A stretch of 64,000 nt of DNA from NZ13-RE01 sp964612975 (GCA_964612975.1 CAZTGC010000005.1:1-64000); one strand, 5' to 3'; positions 45,541 through 53,767 are shown, counted from the first letter of the stretch. Notes: generated by a model not told the origin, from the sequence alone. Program-made: numbers and translations.

Positions 45541-46408
45541 CTCTGGGCCTGCAATATATGTAAATCACAATATTTATCCATTAAATAGAGTAGAAGTAAG
45601 GCAAGCAATGGCTTATGCTATAAACAGAGATGAAAATGGATTTGTATCCCTTGGAAAGTCTGGAGTTGGAGTAAAACTTATGGCAGGATTTAGTGACAAT
45701 ATGATTCCATTATGGATTTCTTCAGCCGATCAAAGGAAACTTGATAAATATGAATATAATCCTAAGAAGGCAGAAGAAATATTAACTAAATTAGGATTCA
45801 AGAGGGATAGAGATGGGGTTTGGATAGATGATAGAGGAAAGAGAATGGAATATGAACTAATCGTTCCTGCAGAATTTGCAGACTGGTCAGCTGCCGCAGA
45901 AAATACTGCATCACAATTAACAAAATTGGGAATAAAGGTAACTGTTCGTGGAGTAACCTTTGCTCAAGTTCCTCAAGAGGCAGAACAAGGAAGATTCCAA
46001 TTATTGATACAGGCATGGGGTGCAGCCCATCCTCATCCTCATTTCTCATTCTATCAAGATTTAATCAGATTTAACTATCCTCTTGGGGTAGGACCTGGAA
46101 TGAATTTCCCAATGAAGCAAAGGACAAAAGCGGTAGGAGAGGTAGATTTAAATAAATTGACAACTGATTCTGCAGTGGGATTTGATATGAAACTCCAAAA
46201 GAAATATGTGACTACTCTTGCCTTAGCATTTAATGAATTACTCCCCATAATTCCCCTCTGGGAGCGTTATGGAAATAATCCTTCCTTAGAAGGGGTAAGA
46301 GCAACGGGATGGCCACCTGAGGGAGATCCAATTTACAAGAATAGTCCATACTCTAATAGTTTTGTTGTAATCATGCTAACAAATGGTACACTAAAACCTG
46401 TTAAGTAA
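45541..46408 (+). pseudogene. C-terminal half of a family-5 ABC binding protein, fused by deletion to the permease remnant
   Basis: The frame opens with GPAIYVNHNIYPLNRVEVR, then QAMAYAINRDENG (family-5 motif) and continues intact to the natural end at 46408 (VIMLTNGTLKPVK). The signal peptide and N-terminal half are absent. An ATG at 45608 permits a 266-residue open frame, but it would lack the secretion signal and half the fold. A single large deletion taking the permease end, the operon middle and the binding-protein start explains the junction. Confidence 0.85.
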
Positions 46409-46428
46409 CATATTAAAAATTTAAGACA

Positions 46429-46472
46429 AAAAGCCTCCTGGGAGATATATTTTTTCTCTCAGGAGGCTTTTT
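46429..46472 (+). terminator. Rho-independent terminator of the decayed importer operon
   Basis: Stem AAAAGCCTCCT / AGGAGGCTTTT, extended inward by GAGA/TCTC, followed by T residues. The terminator is conserved although the genes before it are broken. Confidence 0.9.
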
Positions 46473-46542
46473 AAATTTATCTTTATTTGAGTTAGGGATT
46501 CTCCTTTTAAATCTACAAAAAAGATGTAAAATTAGAATTGTT

Positions 46543-47073
46543 GTGAATTGTTGGGAATTATTTTTTGTTTTTATAAAGATAGGTTGGCTTACCCTTGGTG
46601 GAGGGTATGTAATGATACCTCTTTTTTTAGAAGAAATTGTAAAAAAGAGAAAATGGCTAAGAGAAGAGGAATTTTTAGAAACATTAACTTTAGCTCAGCT
46701 CTTTCCAGGTCCCATAGCCTTTAATTTTGCGGTAGCAGTGGGATATAAATTAAAAAGGAATAAAGGCGCATTAATAAGTGCTTTAGGGGTTGTTCTGCCT
46801 TCTTTTATTTCAATTTTAATAATTGCGATTTTTTTTATTAAATGGCAGAAAAACAGAATAGTACAGGGGCTGTTTTATGGTATGAGACCTGCAATTGCAG
46901 GCCTTATGGTCTATAGTGTTTATGAACTTTTTAAAAAAGTGAATTTTACTTTATCTAAGATTTCTATTGTTTTCTTCTTATCTTTTATATTAATATTTTT
47001 TAAAATTAATCCTATGTATATTATTCTTGCTTCCCTAGGAATTAGTATATTATGGGTATATTGGGGACATTAA
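46543..47073 (+). CDS. Chromate transporter family protein, N-terminal-type half (short ChrA)
   Basis: 176 aa membrane protein. The conserved FIKIGWLTLGGGYVMIPLF and LTLAQLFPGPIAFNFAVAVGY (PGP motif) mark the Chr domain; about five helices. Start GTG at 46543 without a clear SD. The next gene encodes the second half and overlaps by 22 bases. Paired short Chr proteins work as heterodimers with opposite topology in other bacteria. The substrate may be chromate or another anion such as sulfate. Confidence 0.85.
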   Translation: MNCWELFFVFIKIGWLTLGGGYVMIPLFLEEIVKKRKWLREEEFLETLTLAQLFPGPIAFNFAVAVGYKLKRNKGALISALGVVLPSFISILIIAIFFIKWQKNRIVQGLFYGMRPAIAGLMVYSVYELFKKVNFTLSKISIVFFLSFILIFFKINPMYIILASLGISILWVYWGH

Positions 47074-47579
47074 TTAAAGTATTTTTCTTGATAGGTTGTT
47101 TTGGTTTCGGTGGTGGTTATGCCATAGTAGCTCTTATAAGACATTGTGTGGTAATAGAAGAAAAATGGCTTACTAATATTCAATTTATAGATGTTCTTGC
47201 GATTTCCCAGATTACCCCAGGTCCTATAGCTATAAATTCTGCCACGTTCATAGGATATAAAATGGGTGGAATCTTAGGATCAATATTGGCTACTATTTCT
47301 TCAGTTCTTGCTCCTTTTATTTTGGTTTATTATTCTTCTTATTTTTTTCATAAAATCAATAGTGGAAAATTTTCAAATATATTATACCACTTAAGACCTA
47401 TGACCTTTGCTCTTGTAATTTCAGCTACCTATAATATTCTTTTAGATTCAGTAATTGACTGGGAAGGACTAATTTTATTTTTATTATCTTTATTTCTTTG
47501 CTATAAAACTAAATGGAATCTATTCCTTCGAATTTTTATAGTGGCATTATTGGGAGAAGTTATTTATTTTTTAAGCTGA
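47052..47579 (+). CDS. Chromate transporter family protein, second half (short ChrA)
   Basis: 175 aa, partner of the preceding gene. FFLIGCFGFGGGYAIVALI and DVLAISQITPGPIAINSATFIGY repeat the Chr-domain signature (GFGGGY, TPGPI). Several helices follow. The ATG at 47052 lies inside the end of the upstream gene, so the two are translationally coupled. Confidence 0.87.
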   Translation: MGILGTLIKVFFLIGCFGFGGGYAIVALIRHCVVIEEKWLTNIQFIDVLAISQITPGPIAINSATFIGYKMGGILGSILATISSVLAPFILVYYSSYFFHKINSGKFSNILYHLRPMTFALVISATYNILLDSVIDWEGLILFLLSLFLCYKTKWNLFLRIFIVALLGEVIYFLS

Positions 47580-47611
47580 AGAGATAGTGAAAAAATCTTT
47601 ACCACCCCAAA

Positions 47612-48472
47612 TTATATTATTTCTTTACTTTGTTTTATATATATATTCCCAATCCCTGTTTTTGCTTTAATGTATAAAATTATACCTTCTGATTTTTCTT
47701 CCTTAAATCTTATAATTTCTGAATCCACAGTGACTTTACCTATTCCAGTTTCTGTGTCTAAGTCAAGAATTACTCCTTCGGGAATATATATAGTTACATT
47801 CCCAATACCACTTTTAACTTCTACCTTTAATTTTTTCTTAGGAAGCCACGCAGAAAAATTTCCTACCCCACCTTTTATATTTAAGTAATTTAATTTTAAT
47901 CCTCTAAAATCTAATTTAGTATTGCCAAGTGTTGTTTCTAAACTAAAACTTATCTCTACATTAGAAGGTAAATAAACGTTCATTGCACCTCTAGTATCTC
48001 CTCCCAAAAAAGAAGGAAAATTATCTTCAATCTCTAAATCTAATATTGAATTTTCTCCTAATTTCTTTTTTTTCTCGTGTATATTAAATTCTCGTGAGGA
48101 GGAGATATGGATGAGATTTTTTTTATCAGAAGACGAAACTACATATAACTCACTAATACCTGCTTTTAAATTCACAGCCATACTTTTTATATTTGGATCA
48201 TAGGGAAGAAGCCAATCTCTGTAGATACCTCGATGCATTCTAAAGGGCATAAAAAAGAAAATGATGCCCAAGAAAAAAATTAAAAAAAGAAGAAAAACCC
48301 ATATAAACCATCTTTTCTCTCCCATTAAAATATCTATGCCCCAAAATACGAATATAATTGGCCAGAATTTTAAAAGATCATACCATTTAATATTTAAATA
48401 TCCTAATTCTGAGGCTAATAATATTGCCCCTAAAATTATAAGAAGGATACCAAGTAATGATATTTTTTTCAT
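47612..48472 (-). CDS. LiaF/DUF2154-like envelope protein
   Basis: 286 aa. The N-terminal membrane part has about three to four helices (ISLLGILLIILGAILLASELG, FWPIIFVFWGIDIL, FIWVFLLFLIFFLGIIFFFMPF). The C-terminal soluble region is beta-rich with repeats of Gly-containing strands (LNIKGGVGNFSAWLPK, VEVKSGIGNVTIYIPEG, AKTGIGNIYI), typical of the cell-wall-active antibiotic response (LiaF-like) fold. It is transcribed with a PspC gene 20 bases upstream, a common envelope-stress pairing. Confidence 0.8.
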   Translation of the reverse strand: MKKISLLGILLIILGAILLASELGYLNIKWYDLLKFWPIIFVFWGIDILMGEKRWFIWVFLLFLIFFLGIIFFFMPFRMHRGIYRDWLLPYDPNIKSMAVNLKAGISELYVVSSSDKKNLIHISSSREFNIHEKKKKLGENSILDLEIEDNFPSFLGGDTRGAMNVYLPSNVEISFSLETTLGNTKLDFRGLKLNYLNIKGGVGNFSAWLPKKKLKVEVKSGIGNVTIYIPEGVILDLDTETGIGKVTVDSEIIRFKEEKSEGIILYIKAKTGIGNIYIKQSKEII

Positions 48473-48491
48473 TATTCCTCACCTCTTTAAC

Positions 48492-48908
48492 TTAAGTTTT
48501 TATTAAAAGAATTATTCCAAGAATTAATATAAACAATGGGAATAGAAATCTAAAAGGAATAAAAAACCATCCTAAATTTGAACTTAGAAGAAGCACTCCT
48601 AATCCTAAAAGAAACCATCCCCAAATTTCCTTTGATGAGCCTTTATATTGCGTTTTTAACTCATCCTTAATTTTTTCTATAGAGCTTTCTTCAATTTTTT
48701 CTTCAATTTCTCTTTTCTCATCGGGAGCTTCCGGAATAATTAAAGCAGATATAAAATAAAGTATTGGCAAAATAGGGCCTGAAACAAATATTAAAAGAAC
48801 AAAAGCAAGACGAACAATGGTAGGATCCACTGAAAAATATTCAGCAATTCCTCCACATATTCCTAAAAGAACCCTTTCTTTTTTACTTCTATAAAGTCTT
48901 TTCTCCAT
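48492..48908 (-). CDS. PspC-domain membrane protein
   Basis: 138 aa. The N-terminal PspC domain is clear: KRLYRSKKERVLLGICGGIAEYFSVDPTIVRLAFVLL, followed by a helix pair to about residue 60. An acidic/lysine linker (EIEEKIEESSIEKIKDEL) leads to two C-terminal helices. PspC proteins sense or relay envelope stress. Here it precedes the LiaF-like gene in one transcription unit. Confidence 0.9.
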   Translation of the reverse strand: MEKRLYRSKKERVLLGICGGIAEYFSVDPTIVRLAFVLLIFVSGPILPILYFISALIIPEAPDEKREIEEKIEESSIEKIKDELKTQYKGSSKEIWGWFLLGLGVLLLSSNLGWFFIPFRFLFPLFILILGIILLIKT

Positions 48909-48992
48909 TTGGATTCCTCCATAATAAAATTTTCTACTAAGTAATACGAAAAATACCTTTAAAAGGTTGCAAGGGGAAAAATTTAAAAGAGT

Positions 48993-49020
48993 ATAGGGGG
49001 AGAGAGATACAACCCCCTAT
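48993..49020 (-). terminator. Probable terminator after the cyclodeaminase-like gene
   Basis: On the minus strand, ATAGGGGG and CCCCCTAT form a stem around an eleven-to-twelve-base loop, followed by a weak T-tract. It overlaps the stop codon region. Confidence 0.5.
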
Positions 49021-49649
49021 TTTATTAATGATTCCTCTACTTTATTATAAAGATGGTCTGCAATTCTAACTCCTTCTGATAAGATATTCTTTGCTCTTTC
49101 CATTGTTTCTTTAGTAAAATTCTCATCCTTTATATATTTAACGTTTATAAGAACATTAAGCCAACTACCTTGAATTGCAGATTTAAGACAAAGAACCGAA
49201 ACTCCAATATCACTTATAATATTTGGATTAGTATTTCCAATACATTTCTCTAATAATTTAAGGACCGCTAATCCCCTTCCCATTATTGATAAGGGAACCA
49301 AGGAAGCATCTTTTAATGCTTTTTCTAAAGCCTCTCTTCTTATTTCTTTTTGTTCTTCTGTCTCCTTAGGCATTTTATATGCCCGAGAAACCTTGTTAAA
49401 AGCTGTGGTATCCTCTTCTATTAAAGATAAAAATTCATTCTGTAACCCTTCAAGTTCCTTTAACATCTCCTGCAAGATTGTCTCATATTCCTTAAATTTC
49501 TCCTTACCTATTGTTAAATTGATAACCATGGAAGATAATGCTGAACCTACTGCTCCTAAAAGGGCAGAAGCAGAACCACCACCAGGAGCTGGCTCCTTAG
49601 AGGCCAGAAGCATTATAAATTGCTCGATACTGTGATTAACTATGGGCAT
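49017..49649 (-). CDS. Formiminotetrahydrofolate cyclodeaminase-like (FtcD/FchA) protein
   Basis: 210 aa, mainly helical. ASKEPAPGGGSASALLGAVGSALSSMV near residues 14-40 is the family signature (PGGGSAS). VSRAYKMPKETEEQKEIR and GNTNPNIISDIGVSV, with its Asp, follow. Members act as formimino-THF cyclodeaminase or methenyl-THF cyclohydrolase (FchA). Next to a glycine-using alpha-oxoamine synthase, a role in one-carbon/folate metabolism is plausible. It is 14 bases downstream of that gene. Confidence 0.88.
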   Translation of the reverse strand: MPIVNHSIEQFIMLLASKEPAPGGGSASALLGAVGSALSSMVINLTIGKEKFKEYETILQEMLKELEGLQNEFLSLIEEDTTAFNKVSRAYKMPKETEEQKEIRREALEKALKDASLVPLSIMGRGLAVLKLLEKCIGNTNPNIISDIGVSVLCLKSAIQGSWLNVLINVKYIKDENFTKETMERAKNILSEGVRIADHLYNKVEESLIK

Positions 49650-49663
49650 AAAATTCCTCCTTC

Positions 49664-50863
49664 TTATATTATTCCAATTTTTTTACCTGCCTTCTCAAAT
49701 ATTTCTAAGGCTCTATCTATATGCTCTTCGGTGTGAGTCGCCATATAACTTGTTCTCAATAAAGACTGATTAGGGGGAACACCAGGAGGAAGTACAGGAT
49801 TACAATAAACCCCTAAATCAAAAAGTTCCTTCCACATATATATAGTCTTCCATCTATCTCTTATGTATATAGGAATAATTGGAGTACAACTATTTCCTAT
49901 GTCAAATCCTAAGGATTTTAATCCTTCTCTCATTCTGTTGGAAACTTGCCATACCCTTTCTATCCTTTCAGGCTCTTCCTGCATAATTTCTAAAGCTGCC
50001 AGTGCAGCTGCAGTATTTGCAGGGGATATACTGGCACTGAATATAAAGGATCTTGCATTATGCTTAATATAGAAAATTACTCCTTCGTCTCCTGCAATAA
50101 AACCCCCTAAGCTTGCAAAAGATTTACTAAAAGTTCCCATGATAATATCTACATCATCCTCTACTCCAAAATAATTAGCAGTTCCCCTTCCACGGTCTCC
50201 TAAAACCCCAATGGAGTGGGCATCGTCTACCATAAGTCGGGCAGAGTATTTTTTACAGAGTTCTACAATTTCAGGAAGAGGGGCAATATCTCCTGCCATA
50301 GAAAATACTCCATCTACTATAACAAGTTTTCCTGCATCATCTGGACAACTTCTTAATACATTCTCTAAATCTTCCATATCATTGTGTTTAAATCTTAACA
50401 TCTTACCATAGGACATTTTACATCCATCGATGATTGATGCATGATCTTCTTTATCGGTTATTGCAATGTCATCCTTTCCTATAAGGGCAGAAATTGTTCC
50501 TACATTGGTTTGATATCCTGTGGAAAATACTATACAGGCTTCTTTATGTAAGAATTCTGCTAACTTTTCTTCCAATTCTCTATGTAGAGCTAAGGTTCCA
50601 TTCATAAAACGAGAACCTGTACAGCTGGTACCATACTTTTTAACGGCATTAATAGCTGCCTCCTTTACCTTTGGATGAGTTGTAAGTCCCAAATAGTTAT
50701 TAGAGCCTAACATGATAAGTCTTCTTTCATTAATAACTACCTCTGTACCCTCAGTTTCTTCTAGGGGTAAGAAGTAGGGATAAATACCTTGGTTAATAGC
50801 ATACCTTGCTTCAAATAAAGGATGCCCTGGCTCTAAATTTAGAAATTTTTCAAATAAATCCAT
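49664..50863 (-). CDS. Alpha-oxoamine synthase (glycine C-acetyltransferase / serine palmitoyltransferase-like)
   Basis: 399 aa PLP enzyme. GSNNYLGLTTHPKV and GTSCTGSRFMNGTLALH are standard. The cofactor is held by DDAHSIGVLGDRGRG and the lysine in GTFSKSFASLGGFIAG. The form GTFSKS and the C-terminal SYMATHTEEHID are closer to what I recall of bacterial serine-palmitoyltransferase-like enzymes than to Kbl or BioF (which have GTLGKA). Either acyl-CoA plus serine or acetyl-CoA plus glycine could be substrates. Starts 80 bp after ttuA on the same strand. Confidence 0.85.
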   Translation of the reverse strand: MDLFEKFLNLEPGHPLFEARYAINQGIYPYFLPLEETEGTEVVINERRLIMLGSNNYLGLTTHPKVKEAAINAVKKYGTSCTGSRFMNGTLALHRELEEKLAEFLHKEACIVFSTGYQTNVGTISALIGKDDIAITDKEDHASIIDGCKMSYGKMLRFKHNDMEDLENVLRSCPDDAGKLVIVDGVFSMAGDIAPLPEIVELCKKYSARLMVDDAHSIGVLGDRGRGTANYFGVEDDVDIIMGTFSKSFASLGGFIAGDEGVIFYIKHNARSFIFSASISPANTAAALAALEIMQEEPERIERVWQVSNRMREGLKSLGFDIGNSCTPIIPIYIRDRWKTIYMWKELFDLGVYCNPVLPPGVPPNQSLLRTSYMATHTEEHIDRALEIFEKAGKKIGII

Positions 50864-50943
50864 TTAGCATCCCAACCTTTCTGTTTTTTTATATTTTAAT
50901 CTCTGAGAAATAGAATATCAACAAGGGGAAAAAAGGATTTCTT

Positions 50944-51861
50944 TCAAAGTTTTGCAAGTTTCATCTTTATATTACATACTGCACATATCTCAAGAGATGA
51001 AGGCTCATCACAAATTTTACATCTTTGAAGGTTCTCTTCGGATATTTTATTGGTAAGTAATGGGTAGAGTCTCCTTAAAAAGTTATTGAAGAATTTTAAC
51101 TTCGTTCCCGGAAATTGTTCCTCAATATCTCCAAAAATCTTTTTATATTTTAAAGAAGTAGCGCCTATACTTAATGGACATTCTTCTTTTATATATTTTA
51201 TTCCCATAAGAAAGGTATATATGGCACTCTCCTTCTCTGTGATTCTGCAATATGGTTTAACCTTTCTTACAAACATATCTTTATGTTCTTTAAGAATAGG
51301 ATACTGTTTTGAGAGATAATATAAATTCCAATTTAAAGTATTTCCAAAAAGTACAGATATCTCATCATCAAGATTATGACCCGTTGCAAGAACGTTATAC
51401 CCTTCTTTTTTAGAAATCTTATTTATGTAATATCTTTTTATTATTCCACAAAGAGAGCATGGAGGTTTGTTAGGTATTTTTTCTTTTAATATAGAAATTG
51501 ATGCAATTTCAGTGCTTAAATCCACAATATATAACTTCCTTCCAATTTTTTTTGCAAACTCTTCTACATACTCTCTGCTTTTTTTAGAATAATCATTTAT
51601 TCCAAGATCAATATGTATTCCATCTGCGTCATATCCAAGTTTATTTAAAACGAACCATAATCCTAGACTATCTTTACCACCGGAAACTGCTACTAAGATC
51701 TTATCTTCCTTTGTAAACATGTGAAAATCTTTTATAGTATTCTGGATTCTCCTCTCAAACCACTCTATAAAATGTTCTTTACATAAGCTCAGATTATATG
51801 AGGATAAATTTACTATTGCATTTTTCTTTATACCTTTTATTTTACAAATCTTACAATTCAT
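50944..51861 (-). CDS. ttuA: tRNA-5-methyluridine(54) 2-sulfurtransferase, TtuA-like
   Basis: 305 aa. N-terminal zinc finger ligands Cys3, Cys6, Cys27 and His30; PP-loop VAVSGGKDSLG; PPCSLCGIIKR and a third Cys in EECPLS supply the Fe-S cluster of the TtcA/TtuA family; the C-terminal second finger is RCKICDEPSSLEICAVC. TtuA thiolates U54 of tRNAs using sulfur carried by TtuB, stabilising tRNA at high temperature. Its SD is the GGAGGA formed by the Gly-Gly codons of the upstream ttuB-like frame, and its ATG is three bases after that frame's terminal TAA. Confidence 0.9.
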   Translation of the reverse strand: MNCKICKIKGIKKNAIVNLSSYNLSLCKEHFIEWFERRIQNTIKDFHMFTKEDKILVAVSGGKDSLGLWFVLNKLGYDADGIHIDLGINDYSKKSREYVEEFAKKIGRKLYIVDLSTEIASISILKEKIPNKPPCSLCGIIKRYYINKISKKEGYNVLATGHNLDDEISVLFGNTLNWNLYYLSKQYPILKEHKDMFVRKVKPYCRITEKESAIYTFLMGIKYIKEECPLSIGATSLKYKKIFGDIEEQFPGTKLKFFNNFLRRLYPLLTNKISEENLQRCKICDEPSSLEICAVCNIKMKLAKL

Positions 51862-51864
51862 TGA

Positions 51865-52080
51865 TTATCCTCCTGAGACTGCATTTATAACTTCTATTTA
51901 ATCCTCTGGAGAGATAGAGGTATTTAGTAAGACTATTTCGCCATTTTTAACTACAAAGGCATACTCCTCGGAAAGTTCTAAAAATTCTAAAATATCTTGT
52001 GGACTCAACTTACTTTTATCTGAAATTAAATTGTATATTTTGTCTCTATATTTAATACTAAAAATGAATCCTTGCTCCAT
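51865..52080 (-). pseudogene. ttuB: TtuB/ThiS-like sulfur carrier with an in-frame stop before its Gly-Gly tail
   Basis: The open part (51898-52080) encodes 60 residues of a beta-grasp carrier: FIFSIKYRDKIYNLI, SPQDILEFLEL, YAFVVKNGEIVLLNTSISPED, then TAA. In the same frame translation resumes immediately as IEVINAVSGG and ends with TAA at 51865. A C-terminal GG is exactly what sulfur-carrier proteins need. One base change (for example GAA, AAA or CAA to TAA) explains the break. As read, the product lacks the last 11 residues and cannot carry sulfur. Other options are readthrough or a sequence error. It lies between cysK and ttuA, on the same strand. Confidence 0.85.
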
Positions 52081-52109
52081 TTATCTCACCTCTTTGCTTT
52101 ATTACTCTC

Positions 52110-53063
52110 TTAAATTTCAAAATATTGATTCATAGAAAGATATCTTTCTCCAGTATCAGGAAGGATAACAACTACTCTTTTCCCTTTTCCTAAATCCCTT
52201 GCAACTTTTAATGCTGCACACATGTTTGCTCCCGCAGAAATACCTACAAATAGACCTTCCTCTCTTGCTAATCTCCGAGAAGTCCTAAAGGCATCATTAT
52301 CACTAACTTGAATTATCTCATCTATTATTTTTAAATTTAAAACATCAGGAATAAAACCTGCTCCAATTCCCTGAATCTTATGGGCCCCAGGTTTTCCTCC
52401 TGAAAGAACAGGACTTGCTAATGGTTCTACTGCTACTATTTTAATATTGGGGTTTCTTTCCTTTAAAAATTCCCCAACGCCAGTTATAGTTCCTCCCGTT
52501 CCTATCCCTGCTACAAAGGCATCTATTTTCCCTTCTACAGTCTCCCATATTTCTATTGCTGTTGTCTCTCTGTGAATTTTAGGATTTGCTGGATTTTTGA
52601 ATTGTTGAGGCATAAAACTATTTGGAGTTTCTCTTAGTAATTCCTCTGCTTTTTTTACTGCTCCAGACATACCCTCAATTCCAGGGGTAAGAATTACTTC
52701 TGCTCCATATGCTTTTAATATAGAAATTCTCTCTGAACTTACAGTTTCTGGCATTACCAAAATACATTTGTATCCCTTTACAGCAGAGATCATGGCAAGG
52801 CCAATTCCTGTGTTTCCACTGGTGGGTTCAATTATGATAGAGCCAGGTTTTAATAATCCTTGTTTTTCTGCCTCATTAATCATAGAAAAACATATTCTGT
52901 CCTTTACACTTCCACCTGGATTAAAAGATTCAAGTTTAGCTATAATTTCTGCCATTTCAGGCTCTACAATTTTATTGATTCTTACCATAGGTGTATTACC
53001 AATAAGATCTATCACATTATTTGCTATTCTTGGGTATTTAATTCCTCTACCCTCTATATCCAT
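52110..53063 (-). CDS. cysK: Cysteine synthase (O-acetylserine sulfhydrylase)
   Basis: 317 aa. NVIDLIGNTPMVRIN is the usual opening; the PLP lysine is in GGSVKDRICFSMI; phosphate-binding loops are PTSGNTGIGLAM and AGIGTGGTITGVGEFL. The C-terminal EEGLFVGISAGANM completes the active site. It makes cysteine from O-acetylserine and sulfide, and so supplies the sulfur used by the thiolation genes alongside. It is directly downstream of a decayed Rrf2 regulator that probably once controlled it. Confidence 0.95.
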   Translation of the reverse strand: MDIEGRGIKYPRIANNVIDLIGNTPMVRINKIVEPEMAEIIAKLESFNPGGSVKDRICFSMINEAEKQGLLKPGSIIIEPTSGNTGIGLAMISAVKGYKCILVMPETVSSERISILKAYGAEVILTPGIEGMSGAVKKAEELLRETPNSFMPQQFKNPANPKIHRETTAIEIWETVEGKIDAFVAGIGTGGTITGVGEFLKERNPNIKIVAVEPLASPVLSGGKPGAHKIQGIGAGFIPDVLNLKIIDEIIQVSDNDAFRTSRRLAREEGLFVGISAGANMCAALKVARDLGKGKRVVVILPDTGERYLSMNQYFEI

Positions 53064-53404
53064 TTCTCATTACCTCCCTTTTATTTATATTCCTATTAAG
53101 AACTTGTATTTGATACATTAGAGATGCTTCTCTTAATTTATTTACAATATCCTCAAAGGTAAATTTATTAAGCATTTTAGAGAAGAATTTTTCTACTTCT
53201 ATCCATATAGGAAAAAGGAGAGATTTTCTAATTTTTTAACTAAACCTGTATTTTTAAATCAATCAAAATCTGTATCGAATATTTCATTGGTATTCTTTGC
53301 TTTTTACAATTACATTTATTAGGTAAAGCTTCAGTGTTAGGCCAATGAAGAGAGAGCTCTAAAATTGCTCTACATGCATAGTCGCTTTTTGCTGAAATTG
53401 ACAT
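53047..53404 (-). pseudogene. Decayed Rrf2-family transcriptional regulator (CymR/IscR-like)
   Basis: From ATG at 53404 (SD GGAGG upstream) the frame reads MSISAKSDYACRAILELSLHW, an Rrf2 N-terminus, then KKQRIPMKYSIQILIDLKIQ and a TAG. This matches the helix-turn-helix pattern IA-RQGIP-KYLEQIL--LK. In another frame, IWIEVEKFFSKMLNKFTFEDIV matches the usual Rrf2 C-terminal helix, continuing into the cysK start region. The wing and middle are deleted. Intact relatives are about 130-150 aa. CymR proteins repress cysteine genes, which fits cysK as the next gene. Confidence 0.75.
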
Positions 53405-53418
53405 TTTTTCCTCCTATT

Positions 53419-53437
53419 CTTTACCCTTTTGGTAAAG
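53419..53437. promoter_or_regulatory. Inverted repeat CTTTACC-N5-GGTAAAG, candidate orphan operator
   Basis: Perfect seven-base arms with loop CCTTT/CTTTT, about 15 bp before the start of the decayed Rrf2 gene, where an autoregulatory or cysK operator would be expected. Confidence 0.4.
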
Positions 53438-53472
53438 TTAGTAGTATGTAAACTAAAAAATAAAATTATGTC

Positions 53473-53567
53473 AAGTATCTCTTTTGGTTGCTGTGGTATA
53501 CAAATGAAAATCTCCCATCCTAAAGAATTATTTGTGATTTGTCTTTAGGAATGAAGTATCTCTTTTG
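53473..53567. repeat. Direct repeats flanking an inverted repeat
   Basis: AAGTATCTCTTTTG occurs at 53473-53486 and again at 53554-53567, each followed within about 20 bases by TACAAAT. Between them lies a perfect nine-base inverted repeat TCCTAAAGA (53518-53526) / TCTTTAGGA (53542-53550). No coding frame is present. The structure is not explained by the riboswitch downstream. Confidence 0.55.
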
Positions 53568-53620
53568 ATTTAGTACAAATAAAAAGAAACAAAAGAGTCT
53601 TATCCTTCTAAAATTTTAAA

Positions 53621-53649
53621 TTGCATTTTTTCTTTTTTCTTACTATAAT
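53621..53649 (+). promoter_or_regulatory. Promoter of the thiamine operon
   Basis: -35 TTGCAT (53621-53626), 17-base T-rich spacer, -10 TATAAT (53644-53649). The predicted start near 53656 leaves the TPP riboswitch as the first structured part of the leader. Confidence 0.75.
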
Positions 53650-53665
53650 TTTGTTAAAATATTAA

Positions 53666-53767
53666 TTAGGGGAGCCGAAGGGATAATTTCGGCTGAGAGG
53701 AGGTCTAAGATCCCGACCTCGACCCTTTGAACCTGATCCGGGTAATACCGGCGGAGGGAAATGATAT
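53666..53767 (+). ncRNA. TPP riboswitch (THI element)
   Basis: All diagnostic parts are readable in order: GGGGAGCC, the pyrimidine-sensing CTGAGA in TTCGGCTGAGAGG, then ACCCTTTGAACCTGATCCGG followed by GTAATACCGGCGGAGGGAA. It is followed by a terminator hairpin and the thi genes, so TPP binding should promote premature termination. Confidence 0.97.

Noticed and set aside
45608..46408. A functional short binding protein
   Set aside because: Lacks signal peptide and the whole N-terminal lobe, and upstream in-frame sequence matches the missing part of a longer family-5 protein.
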